Assembly: GCA_021775805.1 (NCBI GenBank)
Contig: JAJFHD010000125.1
Span: 1-64,000, forward strand
Length of the DNA: 64,000 nucleotides
Direction: 5' to 3'
Source: Alphaproteobacteria bacterium
GTDB lineage: Bacteria > Pseudomonadota > Alphaproteobacteria > Rhizobiales > JAJFHC01
Positions within the stretch are counted from its first letter, which is position 1. Each line of letters starts with the position of its first letter. The notes under the pieces are model-generated. The model ran no database searches. It saw only the letters and a list, made by a program, of their open reading frames with translations, and was not told where the DNA came from. Made by a program: the position numbers and the translations under genes. Positions 16,875 through 26,179 of this stretch are shown here, piece after piece.

Positions 16875-17936
16875 ATGAGCATTCTTACGACCTGTATCGG
16901 GGCCTATCCGAAACCTGACTATGTGCCGGTAAGCGACTGGTTTATCTTGAAAGATGGCGCTACGTCGGCGGGCGGTGAGGTAACGCGCGAATATAGTTCT
17001 GTGATGGACAAAGCGGATGAAGAGACCGAAGCCCGCTTCGTTAAAGCAACCCGTGAAGTGATCGAAGACCAGGTCGGGGCGGGTGTCGACGTTCCAACCG
17101 ATGGAGAGATTCGCCGGGAAAACTACATTCACTATCACTGCCGTCATCTGGAAGGTTTTGACTTTGAGAACCTGACTAAGAAATCTTCGCGCAATGATGC
17201 CTATGTCGCGGAGCTGCCGACCATTCGGGGTACGGTGGCGCCAATGGATATGTCCTTCCTGGTGAGAGATTTCCAGACCGCACAGTCCTTCACCGACAGG
17301 CCGGTAAAGATAACCGTACCAGGGCCGGTTACGATCATGGATACGACGGTTGACGCTTTCTACAATGATCCGCGCAAGCTGGCATTTGAGCTTGCCGCGG
17401 CTGTGAACAGCGGCGTTCGGGCCCTGGCCGATGCAGGTTGTAAAAATATTCAGGTCGATGAACCGGTATTTGCCCGCAAGGTCGACGTGGCATTGGATTT
17501 TGGCGTCGAGTGCCTTGACCGTTGCTTTGATGGTGTGCCGGACGATGTCACCAAGGTCATGCATATGTGCTGCGGTTATCCCAATCACCTCGACGATGAA
17601 GACTATCCGAAAGCCGACCCGACAGGATATCTGAAGCTGGCGAAGGCTGTGGATCGGTCATGTGTCGACCAGATCTCGATTGAAGATGCCCATCGGCACA
17701 ACGACCTCTCGTTGCTGGAACTGTTCGAAAACTCGACGGTGATATTTGGCGCAATAGCTGTGGCGCGAAGCCGTGTTGAAACCGTTGAAGAAGTCCGCGG
17801 CCGTTTGATGGCAGCACTCGATCACATCGATGCGTCACGGCTGATGGCGGCACCGGATTGCGGCCTCGGGTTTCTTGGCGGTTTCCTGGCGCGGGAGAAA
17901 CTCAAGGTCCTCTGTGATGCGGCCCATTCGCTGTGA
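16875..17936 (+). CDS. Core MetE-like cobalamin-independent methyltransferase
   Basis: A 353-residue protein equal to only the C-terminal catalytic barrel of MetE. The zinc ligands expected for methionine synthase are all present: H230 and C232 (MHMCCGYPN), E270 (ISIEDAHR) and C329 (APDCGLGF); also VDVPTDGEIRRENY and NIQVDEPVFA. Such core-MetE proteins can methylate homocysteine with a donor other than methyltetrahydrofolate-triglutamate, or act on other methylated compounds. ATG 16875 fits the family; the upstream frame adds 11 unconserved residues. Its stop overlaps the IclR start (GTGA), tying it to inducible catabolism rather than housekeeping methionine synthesis. The methyl donor is unknown. 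Confidence 0.82.
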   Translation: MSILTTCIGAYPKPDYVPVSDWFILKDGATSAGGEVTREYSSVMDKADEETEARFVKATREVIEDQVGAGVDVPTDGEIRRENYIHYHCRHLEGFDFENLTKKSSRNDAYVAELPTIRGTVAPMDMSFLVRDFQTAQSFTDRPVKITVPGPVTIMDTTVDAFYNDPRKLAFELAAAVNSGVRALADAGCKNIQVDEPVFARKVDVALDFGVECLDRCFDGVPDDVTKVMHMCCGYPNHLDDEDYPKADPTGYLKLAKAVDRSCVDQISIEDAHRHNDLSLLELFENSTVIFGAIAVARSRVETVEEVRGRLMAALDHIDASRLMAAPDCGLGFLGGFLAREKLKVLCDAAHSL

Positions 17937-18709
17937 TAAGCCGGAGCCGAAAGATCCAGGACGAAGGCGATTCGGCCGCGGAAAAAATGTTCCGCATGCT
18001 GGATATTCTTGCGCACTCGCCCACACCGCTTGACGCAAATGATTTATGCGATGCCATGGATGCCAACAAACCTTCCATTGTGCGCATGATGAAGCAGATG
18101 GAAGATGACGGGATCATAAAGCGTCAGCTCGGAAGCAAGGGGTACATCCCGGCCCGGCGCCTGTCTGACCTTGCCCTGCAATCGCTCCTGTCCTGGGCGT
18201 CGACACCTCAGGTGCGCGAATTGCTCTCTGGTGTGGTGAGCAGAACGGGGGAAACCTGCAATTTCGGGATTTTGTTTGATGGTGAGGTTGTCTACCTGGA
18301 ACGCGTCGAGTGCGACAGACCAATCCGGGTTCAACTGACTGCTGGATCGGCTGTTCCGGCGCACTGCACGGCGATCGGCAAGATCATGCTGTCGTATATG
18401 CCGGCGGCGAGCCGGCGTCAGTTTTTCGAGGCTGCACCCCTTGGTGCCCACACGTCCATGACGGTCACCAATTGGAATGCTGTCGAGGCGCAGGTCGCGG
18501 TCGTTCTCGAGTGCGGATTTGCGGCCGACAAGGGCGAATATGTCAACGGGCTTGGTGGCATTGCCGTTCCTGTCAGGGACGCAGATGGCGACGTCTTTGC
18601 GGGACTGGCTGTCCATGCCCCGGTTGACCGGCTTGGCGATGATGACGTCGCGGCCCATGTGACGGTTCTGAAGGAGGCTGCCGCCAAACTCTCTGCCTGT
18701 TTGCCGTGA
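17933..18709 (+). CDS. IclR-family transcriptional regulator (core-MetE linked)
   Basis: IclR protein of 258 residues. The N-terminal winged helix reads AEKMFRMLDILAHSPTPLDANDLCDAM and KPSIVRMMKQMEDDGII (about 16-62); the effector domain has GETCNFGILFDGEVVYLERVECDRPIRVQL and VPAHCTAIGKIMLS. It starts with GTG inside the stop of the MetE-like gene, so the two are one transcript and it probably controls that gene. It is a paralogue of the IclR proteins at 25415 and 29330. Confidence 0.88.
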   Translation: MISRSRKIQDEGDSAAEKMFRMLDILAHSPTPLDANDLCDAMDANKPSIVRMMKQMEDDGIIKRQLGSKGYIPARRLSDLALQSLLSWASTPQVRELLSGVVSRTGETCNFGILFDGEVVYLERVECDRPIRVQLTAGSAVPAHCTAIGKIMLSYMPAASRRQFFEAAPLGAHTSMTVTNWNAVEAQVAVVLECGFAADKGEYVNGLGGIAVPVRDADGDVFAGLAVHAPVDRLGDDDVAAHVTVLKEAAAKLSACLP

Positions 18710-18988
18710 CACCTTAAGCGTTTTGCGTTTGATTTTACTCATCGACAGACTTCACGGCTGCACGACGTCCCTAAAAACTGTCATACACGTGCTTGACACA
18801 TCCATCTCCTGAGTTGCAACGCTGGAGGTCCTCGTGTCGGCGCACGAGGACGACAATCAGGGAGGGCCGTAAAGCCAAAGTTTTGACGGTGCAATGCCGA
18901 TCAGCACCAGGAATGAACCCCATAAATTGCGACGCGCCTTGGATGTGCTGCCGGGGCATGAATGCCCCAATCCGGCCAAGGATGCGGT
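18710..18988. other. Convergent gap with two hairpins
   Basis: Between the IclR stop and the converging GMC dehydrogenase stop. A perfect 9-base stem (18828-18836 with 18843-18851, loop TCGGCG) and a smaller GGGGCAT/ATGCCCC hairpin near 18954-18970 are seen. Neither has a U tract, so they are at most weak or factor-dependent terminators. No gene is supported. Confidence 0.45.
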
Positions 18989-20611
18989 TCACACGCCTCT
19001 GTCTTCCAATATCATGTCCGATGCCTTTTCCGCGATCATTATGGTCGGCGCATTGGTGTTACCCGAAACGATCGTTGGCATGATCGAAGCGTCCACGACT
19101 CTCAAGGCCTTGATGCCGTGAACGCGCAATCGATCGTCAACAACAGCCAGGTTGTCCTGACCCATCTTGCAGGTGCTGGTCGGGTGGTAGATGGTCTGGG
19201 AGATCTCCCGGGCCTTCTGCAGCAGGTCGTCTTCCGTGGCAGTGGCGTAACCGGGCAGTTTTTCATCGACGACGAATTTCGACAGGGCGCTGGTTTTCAC
19301 AAGCTTCCGGGTCATCTGCATGCTGGCGACGGCGGTTTCCTGGTCAACCGTTGCCGACAGGTAATTGGGATGAATTGCCGGATAATTCCGGGCGTCAGGG
19401 GTGCGCACGTTAATATGGCCGCGGCTTTCAGGTCTCAGCTGGCACGCTGACAGCGTCACGCCTGAAAACCTGTGCATCTCAATCCCGGGCTTGTCAGTGC
19501 TGAGCGGCTGAAAGTGATACTGGATGTCGGGGGTTTCGAGTTCTCCCCTGGTCTTGGCGAAGATGCAGACCTGACTGGCACCCATGGCCATGGGCCCGGT
19601 CCGGAAGAGTGCGTAGCGGACACCGATGAGGCCGCGCCGGATTATATTATTGATTTCATCGTTCAGGGTGGAAACGTTGACCTCGTAGATCATCCGAATC
19701 TGCAGATGGTCCTGGAGGTTTTGTCCGACACCGGCCAGTTCATGTCTTAGCTCAATGCCGGCCTGGTGCAATGGTTCGCCCGGACCGATACCGGAGACCT
19801 GAAGGATCTGGGGTGACCCGATCGCACCGGCTGAGAGAATGACTTCACCGCCGGGCCTGATCCTGGCGGTGGTCAGTTTTTTCGACGCATAGAATTCCAC
19901 GCCTGTTACGTCACGCGACGTCGAATCCGAAAATGTCAGTTTGCTGGTGTGCGCGTGGGTTACGATATCAAGATTTGGACGACTTCGTGCCGGTTTGAGA
20001 AAGGCGACCGCTGTCGAACACCGGCGCCCGTTTCTCGCCGTGAGCTGAAAGTAGCCGGCGCCTTCCTGGGTTGCGCCATTGAAATCTTCGTTTCGCGGGA
20101 TGCCGATCTCTTCGGCGGCATCGATCAAGGCATTACAGATTTCCCGGTGGACTCGCATGTTCGAGACGGACAGCGGCCCGTCCGCGCCATGGAAGTCATC
20201 GGCCCCGCGTTCCTGATTCTCGGATTTTCTGAAGTAGGGCAATACGTCGTCGAACGACCACCCGACGTTTCCAAGTTGGCGCCAATGATCGTAGTCCTGA
20301 TGCTGGCCGCGGATGTAAAGCAGCCCGTTTATCGAACTGGAGCCGCCCAGCGTCTTGCCGCGTGGCCAGTCGATGCTTCGACCGTCCAAGCCTGGATCGG
20401 GCTCGGTCTTGTAACACCAGTCGGTGTTGGGATTATGCATCGTCTTGAAGTACCCCACGGGTACATGGATCCAGGGGTTGATATCCCGGCCGCCGGCCTC
20501 GAGAAGCAACACCCGATTGTTCGGATCTGCGGACAATCGATTGGCGAGAACACAGCCGGCGGACCCCGCTCCAACGACGATGAAATCGTATTCTTCGTTT
20601 TCAATTTGCAT
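18989..20611 (-). CDS. iseJ: GMC-family flavoprotein dehydrogenase, candidate isethionate dehydrogenase
   Basis: FAD-dependent alcohol dehydrogenase of the choline dehydrogenase/GMC family, 540 residues. Seen: ADP-binding VVGAGSAGCVLANRLS (about 11-26), GMC signatures RGKTLGGSSSINGLLYIRG (about 85-103) and GAIGSPQILQVSGIGP (about 260-275), and catalytic His in IYHPTSTCKMG near the C-terminus. GMC proteins alone cannot be assigned a substrate, but IseJ isethionate dehydrogenase belongs to this family, and TRAP, xsc, pta and sulfite dehydrogenase genes follow. The name is therefore inferred from context. Choline or polyethylene glycol dehydrogenase are alternatives; no betaine aldehyde dehydrogenase is nearby. 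Confidence 0.75.
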   Translation of the reverse strand: MQIENEEYDFIVVGAGSAGCVLANRLSADPNNRVLLLEAGGRDINPWIHVPVGYFKTMHNPNTDWCYKTEPDPGLDGRSIDWPRGKTLGGSSSINGLLYIRGQHQDYDHWRQLGNVGWSFDDVLPYFRKSENQERGADDFHGADGPLSVSNMRVHREICNALIDAAEEIGIPRNEDFNGATQEGAGYFQLTARNGRRCSTAVAFLKPARSRPNLDIVTHAHTSKLTFSDSTSRDVTGVEFYASKKLTTARIRPGGEVILSAGAIGSPQILQVSGIGPGEPLHQAGIELRHELAGVGQNLQDHLQIRMIYEVNVSTLNDEINNIIRRGLIGVRYALFRTGPMAMGASQVCIFAKTRGELETPDIQYHFQPLSTDKPGIEMHRFSGVTLSACQLRPESRGHINVRTPDARNYPAIHPNYLSATVDQETAVASMQMTRKLVKTSALSKFVVDEKLPGYATATEDDLLQKAREISQTIYHPTSTCKMGQDNLAVVDDRLRVHGIKALRVVDASIMPTIVSGNTNAPTIMIAEKASDMILEDRGV

Positions 20612-21071
20612 GAACTTTATTGCCTAAAAACGGGACGCTTTTGATGTGACGGTGAATTTAAAGTTGCACAATTTTGCATTCGCTGCAATTATTGAGACAA
20701 TTGGTCTCATTATATAACGAAAAGACCGATGGTCGACGGGAGGATAATCGTGTCCCTGCAATTTATGCGAAGGGAATTGAGAGAACCGCTACAACTGCGG
20801 CATTCCGATCAAACGAGCACGAGAATTGGTGCATGTGACAGATTGGTGTTGCCAATTCGCTCGCAATCCCGTTTGGTGTTCGGTATACGATCAGACGACA
20901 CACTATCCACGTTGGAAAATGCAGACAGACGATCACGCAATCGGAGACCAGCCGGTTTCCGGGTTTCCAGAATTGATAAATCTCTACACCGCCTTCTGCA
21001 CAAGGGTAGGGTTACGGCGAACGCGAATGGTAGTCGCAGTTCGGGACGCAACGCCGAAGGACTGCTGACGT
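20612..21071. other. 460-base divergent gap between dehydrogenase and TerC gene
   Basis: Contains the dyad at 20693-20709 and AT-rich promoter-like sequence on the dehydrogenase side. The rest, toward the TerC gene, shows no recognised structure. A long open frame crossing this area (20729-21928) reads through the real TerC gene out of frame and is not a gene. Confidence 0.5.
20693..20709. promoter_or_regulatory. Palindromic operator candidate upstream of the GMC dehydrogenase
   Basis: TGAGAC (20693-20698), 5-base centre AATTG, GTCTCA (20704-20709): a 17-base dyad of the size bound by IclR dimers. It lies about 80 bases upstream of the dehydrogenase start and next to an AT-rich promoter-like stretch (TATATAACG). 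The regulator is not shown by sequence. Confidence 0.5.
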
Positions 21072-21680
21072 ATGCAGACAGATTTAATTCTCGACCTTGC
21101 GTCGATCATCTGGCTCGATGTGGTCCTGTCCGGCGACAACGCCCTTGTGATTGGCCTGGCGGCGTCGACACTGGTTCCCGAAGCCAGGAAGCGGGCAGTG
21201 GTCTACGGACTCGTCCTGGCAGCCGTGATTCGTATCGTTTTTGCCGCAATGACGGCCTACCTGCTTCACATACCGGGTCTTCTGGTGGTCGGCGGTCTGG
21301 CGCTGTTCTGGGTCGCCTACGGTCTCGTGCGCGAGATCATGAGAATGGCGGAACAGGAACACGAGAGTCTCGACGATATAGTAGGTACGGAAAATTCCAG
21401 ACGCAGCATGGTACGGGCTCTGGTCTCGATCACGATCGCCGATATTTCTATGTCGATCGACAACGTGCTGGCAGTTGGCGCGATTGCCAGGGACAGTGTG
21501 GAACTGCTGGTCTTCGGGCTGGTGCTGTCAATCGCGCTGATGGGGCTGTGCGCCACGCTGATCATGAAGCTTCTGGTCAAGCATATCTGGATATCCTACA
21601 TCGGCGTCGCGTTCCTGGTCTTCATAGGCGGCGAGATGATCTGGGAAGGCTGGGCGTCCTTCATGACCCTGTTTGCCTGA
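21072..21680 (+). CDS. TerC-family (YjbE-like) integral membrane protein
   Basis: Membrane protein of 202 residues with about six or seven hydrophobic segments. The paired acidic family motifs are seen: VVLSGDNALVIGLA (about 16-29) and ISMSIDNVLAVGAIA (about 126-140), expected to sit in the membrane and bind metal. TerC proteins are linked to Mn or other metal export and to metalation of exported proteins. It lies between the putative iseJ and the TRAP genes, same strand as the latter. No role in sulfonate use is known for this family. Confidence 0.85.
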   Translation: MQTDLILDLASIIWLDVVLSGDNALVIGLAASTLVPEARKRAVVYGLVLAAVIRIVFAAMTAYLLHIPGLLVVGGLALFWVAYGLVREIMRMAEQEHESLDDIVGTENSRRSMVRALVSITIADISMSIDNVLAVGAIARDSVELLVFGLVLSIALMGLCATLIMKLLVKHIWISYIGVAFLVFIGGEMIWEGWASFMTLFA

Positions 21681-21917
21681 CGCCGAGGCCGCCAGACTTA
21701 ATTCCTTCCACAATTCAAATGCCAGCCGGCATCTGTCCGAAAGCGACAGGTGAACGGCCACGTAAGTTCGAGATTAAGTCCATTGCGCGCGATGCGGGCA
21801 AGAGGCCGGGTCTCGGCTGTTCTGTCTCGATTTCCGAAGGGCGTCGCTGCGGCGATTTGCTTTGGGTGAGGCGGGTAAACCCGAACGAGACAATTTCCAC
21901 AATGGGAGTAGAAACAC

Positions 21918-23147
21918 ATGCTAGGTAACAAGCTTAAAGGCATTTCACGTCGTGACATGCTGAAACTGACGGGCCAGTACGGGATGACATCTACGCTGCT
22001 GGCAGCTGGCGCCCTGACCGGTGTCGTATCACTGCCGCGCCTCGCCGAGGCCGCCAACTCGACCTACAAGAAGCGGTTCAAGAACACCCCGAAATTCAAA
22101 CTGAAATTCGGTGCCGCCGGCTTTACCGAACAGAACCTCCTGATCGAGCGGGCCGGTTGCCTGCAATGGGTCAACGACCTGGAAGAACGCACCGATGGTG
22201 CAATCCAGATTGAGTTCATCGGTGCAAACCAGATCTGCGGACAGTTGAACTGCGTCAAGAAAACCCAACAGGGCATCGTCGACATCTATGCGGCGTCGAC
22301 CCAGAACTCAGCCGGCGGTGCGCCTTATCTCAACGTGCTCGATTATGCCTACATGTTCCCCAGCCGGGCGTCGCAGTATCACTTCCTGTACCATCCGGGC
22401 AGCCAGAAAATTCTGCGCGATCCGATGCGCAAACGCCACGGTGTCGAGTTCCTGTTCAGCCATGCGGAACTGCGCGGCATTCAGCTCGGCCTGGCCTGGA
22501 AGGACAAGCCGCTGGTGACCAGCGTGACCCAGCTTGCCGGCACCAAGAACCGGGTGACGGGCACTCAGCTTGGCCGGATCGCCATGAACCTGATGAAGCT
22601 CAATCCGACACCGATTGCCTGGTCGGAAACCCTCGACGGTCTCAAGCAGGGCCTGATCGACGGCGCCGAAACATGGGCGTCGGCTGTGGCTTATGCCAAC
22701 ATGTCGCCGGTGGTTTCCCAGGTGATCAACCTTGAGTTCTTCTGTGGTACGGAACACACGGCCATGAATTCGAAGGTCTTCGACAGCCTTGGCGGCGAAC
22801 TTCAGGACGCGGTGATGGAATCGTCATACCTGGCGCAGGTCCATGTTCAGGCCGCCAACGAAGCGGCTCTGGTCAATACGGTCGGTTTCTCCGATCCTCA
22901 GCATCCCAACACGATCTTTGCCAAACACGGCACGCGCGTGTCGATGCTGTCGGCGGAAGCCAAGCGGGAAGCCGAAGAAATGTGTTCGCCCGAGTTCCAC
23001 CCGGCTGAGTGGGAGAAATGGCGGGAGCGTCTTAATGGCTGGTCAGGCGGAATGGACACCTACAAGTTCATTTCCGACATCGCCCGGGAAATTCCCAGCG
23101 ACACGCTCGCGGAAAATGTCGAACCGCGGCGCTGGTGGAAGGGCTGA
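21918..23147 (+). CDS. TRAP transporter solute-binding protein (DctP family), Tat signal
   Basis: Periplasmic receptor of a tripartite ATP-independent transporter, 409 residues. The N-terminus has a twin-arginine signal, SRRDMLKLTGQYG (about 10-22), then a hydrophobic core and a probable AEA cleavage site. The DctP fold is indicated by INQICG-like FIGANQICGQL, TGTQLGRIAMNLMKLNPTPIAWSE and LDGLKQGLIDGAETW. A strong hairpin separates it from the permease genes. Context (Xsc, Pta, GMC dehydrogenase) predicts isethionate or a related C2 sulfonate as ligand; that is inferred. Confidence 0.9.
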   Translation: MLGNKLKGISRRDMLKLTGQYGMTSTLLAAGALTGVVSLPRLAEAANSTYKKRFKNTPKFKLKFGAAGFTEQNLLIERAGCLQWVNDLEERTDGAIQIEFIGANQICGQLNCVKKTQQGIVDIYAASTQNSAGGAPYLNVLDYAYMFPSRASQYHFLYHPGSQKILRDPMRKRHGVEFLFSHAELRGIQLGLAWKDKPLVTSVTQLAGTKNRVTGTQLGRIAMNLMKLNPTPIAWSETLDGLKQGLIDGAETWASAVAYANMSPVVSQVINLEFFCGTEHTAMNSKVFDSLGGELQDAVMESSYLAQVHVQAANEAALVNTVGFSDPQHPNTIFAKHGTRVSMLSAEAKREAEEMCSPEFHPAEWEKWRERLNGWSGGMDTYKFISDIAREIPSDTLAENVEPRRWWKG

Positions 23148-23164
23148 CCTTTCGAATTTTAGTC

Positions 23165-23189
23165 GGGGGCGGACTATCAGTCCGCCCCC
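23165..23189 (+). terminator. GC-rich hairpin between TRAP receptor and permease genes
   Basis: Perfect 11-base stem (23165-23175 with 23179-23189) with a 3-base loop ATC. The following sequence is only moderately T-rich (TAGTAGTCTTTT). Such intercistronic hairpins commonly cause partial termination or protect the upstream message, giving more binding protein than permease. Confidence 0.75.
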
Positions 23190-23300
23190 GTGTCTAGTAG
23201 TCTTTTAACGGTATGCTGAACCACGGCATGCTTGGTATGCGTCGATCGAGGCATACAAGAATCTAAACATATCTGGGTTCTGAGGGGAGGCCGGACGCAA

Positions 23301-23819
23301 ATGTTCATACTTAGATGGCTCGACGAGAATATCGAAAAAGTGATCATACTCGTCAACTACGTCGCCATGGCCGGAATCATTTTTGTCGAAGTAATCCGGC
23401 GGTTCTTGTTTAACGAGCAGGCTGCGTGGAGTTCCACGGTTCCAATTTACCTGTTTCTTTGGATAACCTGGATTGGATGCACCTACAACGTGAAGATCAG
23501 ATCGCATCTCAGGTTCGACGAGCTTCGTGTTCGCATGCCTTACGACTTGCAATTTGCCTGTCTGCTTTTGGATGCAGTTCTCTGGATCGTGTTTGCGGGC
23601 ATCGTCATATACTTCTCTGTGGAGCAGGTCTCACTTTCCTATGATAATTTCGCAATTGTTCAGGGCACGGATGATGTCATGCAATGGTGGTTCTACACCG
23701 CCACACCGATTGCCTGGGGGTTGCTGGTTGTTCGTGTGCTGCAGAACACTGTGGCGGATTTTGAACTTTACCGAAAACGCGAACCGTTCAAAATTCAAGT
23801 CAGCATGTTGGGAGAGTAG
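23301..23819 (+). CDS. TRAP transporter small permease (DctQ family)
   Basis: Small membrane subunit of 172 residues with four hydrophobic segments. The family pattern NYVAMAGIIFVEVIRRFLFNEQAAWS (about 17-42) and LFLWITWIGCTYNVKIRSHLRFDEL (about 49-73) is clear. ATG 23301 follows GGGAGG at 10 bases; the frame from 23232 is longer but unconserved. The DctM gene starts 9 bases after its stop. Confidence 0.9.
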   Translation: MFILRWLDENIEKVIILVNYVAMAGIIFVEVIRRFLFNEQAAWSSTVPIYLFLWITWIGCTYNVKIRSHLRFDELRVRMPYDLQFACLLLDAVLWIVFAGIVIYFSVEQVSLSYDNFAIVQGTDDVMQWWFYTATPIAWGLLVVRVLQNTVADFELYRKREPFKIQVSMLGE

Positions 23820-23828
23820 GGGACCGTC

Positions 23829-25208
23829 ATGGATACAATCTGGATTTCTCTCATTTCGCTCGGCGTGACGGTTCTGTTCGTGCTTGGCGTTCCGATCTTC
23901 CTCATCATCGGATACTGGGTCATCGGCGTCAGCATTGTGATCGACTTTACGTTGGCCAATATCGGCGTCACTCTGTACGAGGGGCTCAATTTTTTCGGTC
24001 TTCTGGCCCTGCCGTTGTTCATTCTGACCGGCGATTTGATTAACAAGGCCGGTATTGCCAAACGGCTTTCCGATTTTGCCTATTCTGTTCTGGGCTGGAT
24101 GCGCGGAGGCCTGGCGATGGCAAGTCTTGGAGCCTGCGGATTGTTTGCCGCGATCTCAGGATCGAATTCAGCGACCACAGCCACCATTGGATCGATCATG
24201 TATCCGGAAATGCTCGAGAACGGGTACGACAAAAACTTTGCGGCGGCGACTATCGCCTCTGGCGGCACTGTTGGCATCATCATTCCTCCGTCGATTATTT
24301 TTATCGTGTATGGGTTCCTGCTGAACCTGTCGATCAGTGATCTGTTTGTCGGCGGTTTGCTGCCTGGCTTGCTGATGGTGTTCGCGATGCAGGCAGCGTG
24401 CTGGTACCTGTCGCGCAAGAACAAGTGGGGCAAACTGATTGCGATCGATCCGGTGCGTATCATGCGCACGGCATTCGGCGCCTGGCTTGGCTTTTTTGCA
24501 ATCCTGCTGGTGATCTGGGGTATCTATTCGGGCAAGTTTTCACCGACGGAAGCTGCCGGCGTCACAGCTGGTTTCTGTCTGATTGTCGGGCTGATCTCAT
24601 ACCCGTTGTACAGCCTACTGGGCAAGGAAGTCGACGGTGAGTCCGGTTCCAAGAAGCTTATGCGGATGCTTTACGTTCCCGGTTTCACGCTCCGTGACCT
24701 GCCGGAAGTAATATTGAGATCCGGCCAGATTACAGGTTTGCTGGCACCGCTGATAGCGGTCTCGGTTGTCATGCAGCAAATCCTTTCCCTGATGGGCGCA
24801 CGTGACTTCATTACAGAATTCATTACTGGATTCGGCGGATATTTTGCCGTTCTGGGCGTCTGCATGTTGCTTGTGCTGCTTGCCGGCACAATTCTGGAAA
24901 GTCTGCCCAACACCATTATCCTGGCCCCCATCCTGGCGCCAATTGCCCACGGCATCGGTGTCGATCCGATTCACTTTGCGGTCATATTCCTGGTGGGCGA
25001 TGCGATTGGCTTCATCACGCCGCCCTACGGCTTGAACCTTTATGTGGCCAGCGGGATAACCGGAATACCCTATCTGCGATTATTGAGATATACCGTGCCT
25101 TATCTGATCTCTCTGCTGATTGTATGGCTGATCATTGCAGCCGTGCCTCAGTTGTCGACGATACTGCTGGTTCACGAAGGCGCTGGCGTATTCCAGCACA
25201 GCAACTAA
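23829..25208 (+). CDS. TRAP transporter large permease (DctM family)
   Basis: Channel subunit of 459 residues with about 12 or more membrane segments, driven by an ion gradient. Signature stretches are LALPLFILTGDLINKAGIAKRL (about 59-80), GLFAAISGSNSATTATIGSIMYPEM (about 102-126) and GGTVGIIIPPSIIFIVYG (about 141-158); the C-terminal half has FLVGDAIGFITPPYGLNLYV. Co-transcribed with the DctQ gene. Confidence 0.93.
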   Translation: MDTIWISLISLGVTVLFVLGVPIFLIIGYWVIGVSIVIDFTLANIGVTLYEGLNFFGLLALPLFILTGDLINKAGIAKRLSDFAYSVLGWMRGGLAMASLGACGLFAAISGSNSATTATIGSIMYPEMLENGYDKNFAAATIASGGTVGIIIPPSIIFIVYGFLLNLSISDLFVGGLLPGLLMVFAMQAACWYLSRKNKWGKLIAIDPVRIMRTAFGAWLGFFAILLVIWGIYSGKFSPTEAAGVTAGFCLIVGLISYPLYSLLGKEVDGESGSKKLMRMLYVPGFTLRDLPEVILRSGQITGLLAPLIAVSVVMQQILSLMGARDFITEFITGFGGYFAVLGVCMLLVLLAGTILESLPNTIILAPILAPIAHGIGVDPIHFAVIFLVGDAIGFITPPYGLNLYVASGITGIPYLRLLRYTVPYLISLLIVWLIIAAVPQLSTILLVHEGAGVFQHSN

Positions 25209-25414
25209 GCGAAGGGAGGACGCAATTGGCTCGGTACCTCGCCTGAATCGATCGTGGCACCGGTTTAACTGCCATCTAGGCACGCGGCAGGTCAGGTGAA
25301 TTCGATGTTTCGTGACGTTCGATTACGTGTACGTCTTTTTCTGACAGAACTGTAGAAACCGGAGATGTTTACTGCACGGGATGTGACGGATCGTGAATGC
25401 TGGGGCTACAAAAC

Positions 25415-26179
25415 ATGACAGACGAAAAAAATCCCAAGGGATCGAGTATACGCCGGGTTCTGGAAATTCTTGAGGTTGCGGCCAACGCTAGTCGGCCGCT
25501 CAACGCGACAGAAATTCATCTGATGCTGGATGTCCCCAAACCGACCGCCCACCGATTGTGCCAGACTCTCGTGGAAGAGGGCTTTCTCACGCAGGAGATC
25601 GACGGCAAGCGGTTGCTGCCCGGTCCGCGTCTGTCACGGCTTGCCCTGGGGGCGCTTAATGCGTCGGTTTTGTCTGCCGAACGACGGGCCATTCTGGAGG
25701 GCGTTGCCCGCAAGGTCGGGGAGACCAGCAATATCTCCGTGCCCGACGGCGCCCGGATGCGGTATCTCGATCGTGTCGAGACCCACTGGCCACTGAGGGT
25801 TCAGTTTCCAATCGGCACGAATGTGCCGCTACACTGCACGGCAAGCGGGAAGATGTATCTTGCCAGCATGCCGACGGCGAGGCGACGTCGGCTTGTTGAC
25901 CAGTTACCGTTGGACAGATTTACCCCCAACACCATTACCGACAAGACCCAGTTGAACGAGGCACTCGATATTGTGCGCGAACAGCAATTGGGTACAGACG
26001 ACGAAGAGTTTGTCGAGAACATGGTGGCGATCTCCGTCCCCATTTCCGATGAAACCAAACGATGCCTGGGGACGCTGTCGTTCCACGCTCCCAATCAACG
26101 CATGACGCTCGACAGCGCCCGGACTTATCAGGATATCCTGCGGGAGGCTGCGGAACGGTTGGGATCGCTGGGGTCCTAG
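25415..26179 (+). CDS. IclR-family transcriptional regulator (TRAP/xsc linked)
   Basis: IclR protein of about 254 residues. The helix-turn-helix region is SSIRRVLEILEVAANASRPLNATEIHLML...KPTAHRLCQTLVEEGFL; the effector domain shows GETSNISV, RYLDRVETHWPLRVQFPIG and VPLHCTASGKMYLASMP. ATG 25397 is six codons upstream in frame; ATG 25415 gives the usual short lead. It sits between the TRAP genes and xsc on the same strand, so it probably senses the sulfonate or sulfoacetaldehyde and controls these flanking genes; this is inferred. Confidence 0.88.
   Translation: MTDEKNPKGSSIRRVLEILEVAANASRPLNATEIHLMLDVPKPTAHRLCQTLVEEGFLTQEIDGKRLLPGPRLSRLALGALNASVLSAERRAILEGVARKVGETSNISVPDGARMRYLDRVETHWPLRVQFPIGTNVPLHCTASGKMYLASMPTARRRRLVDQLPLDRFTPNTITDKTQLNEALDIVREQQLGTDDEEFVENMVAISVPISDETKRCLGTLSFHAPNQRMTLDSARTYQDILREAAERLGSLGS

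Noticed and set aside
20729..21928. 399-codon plus-strand open frame
   Set aside because: It overlaps the TerC gene out of frame along its whole length, has Arg/Gly/Ser-rich low-complexity composition and no family resemblance.
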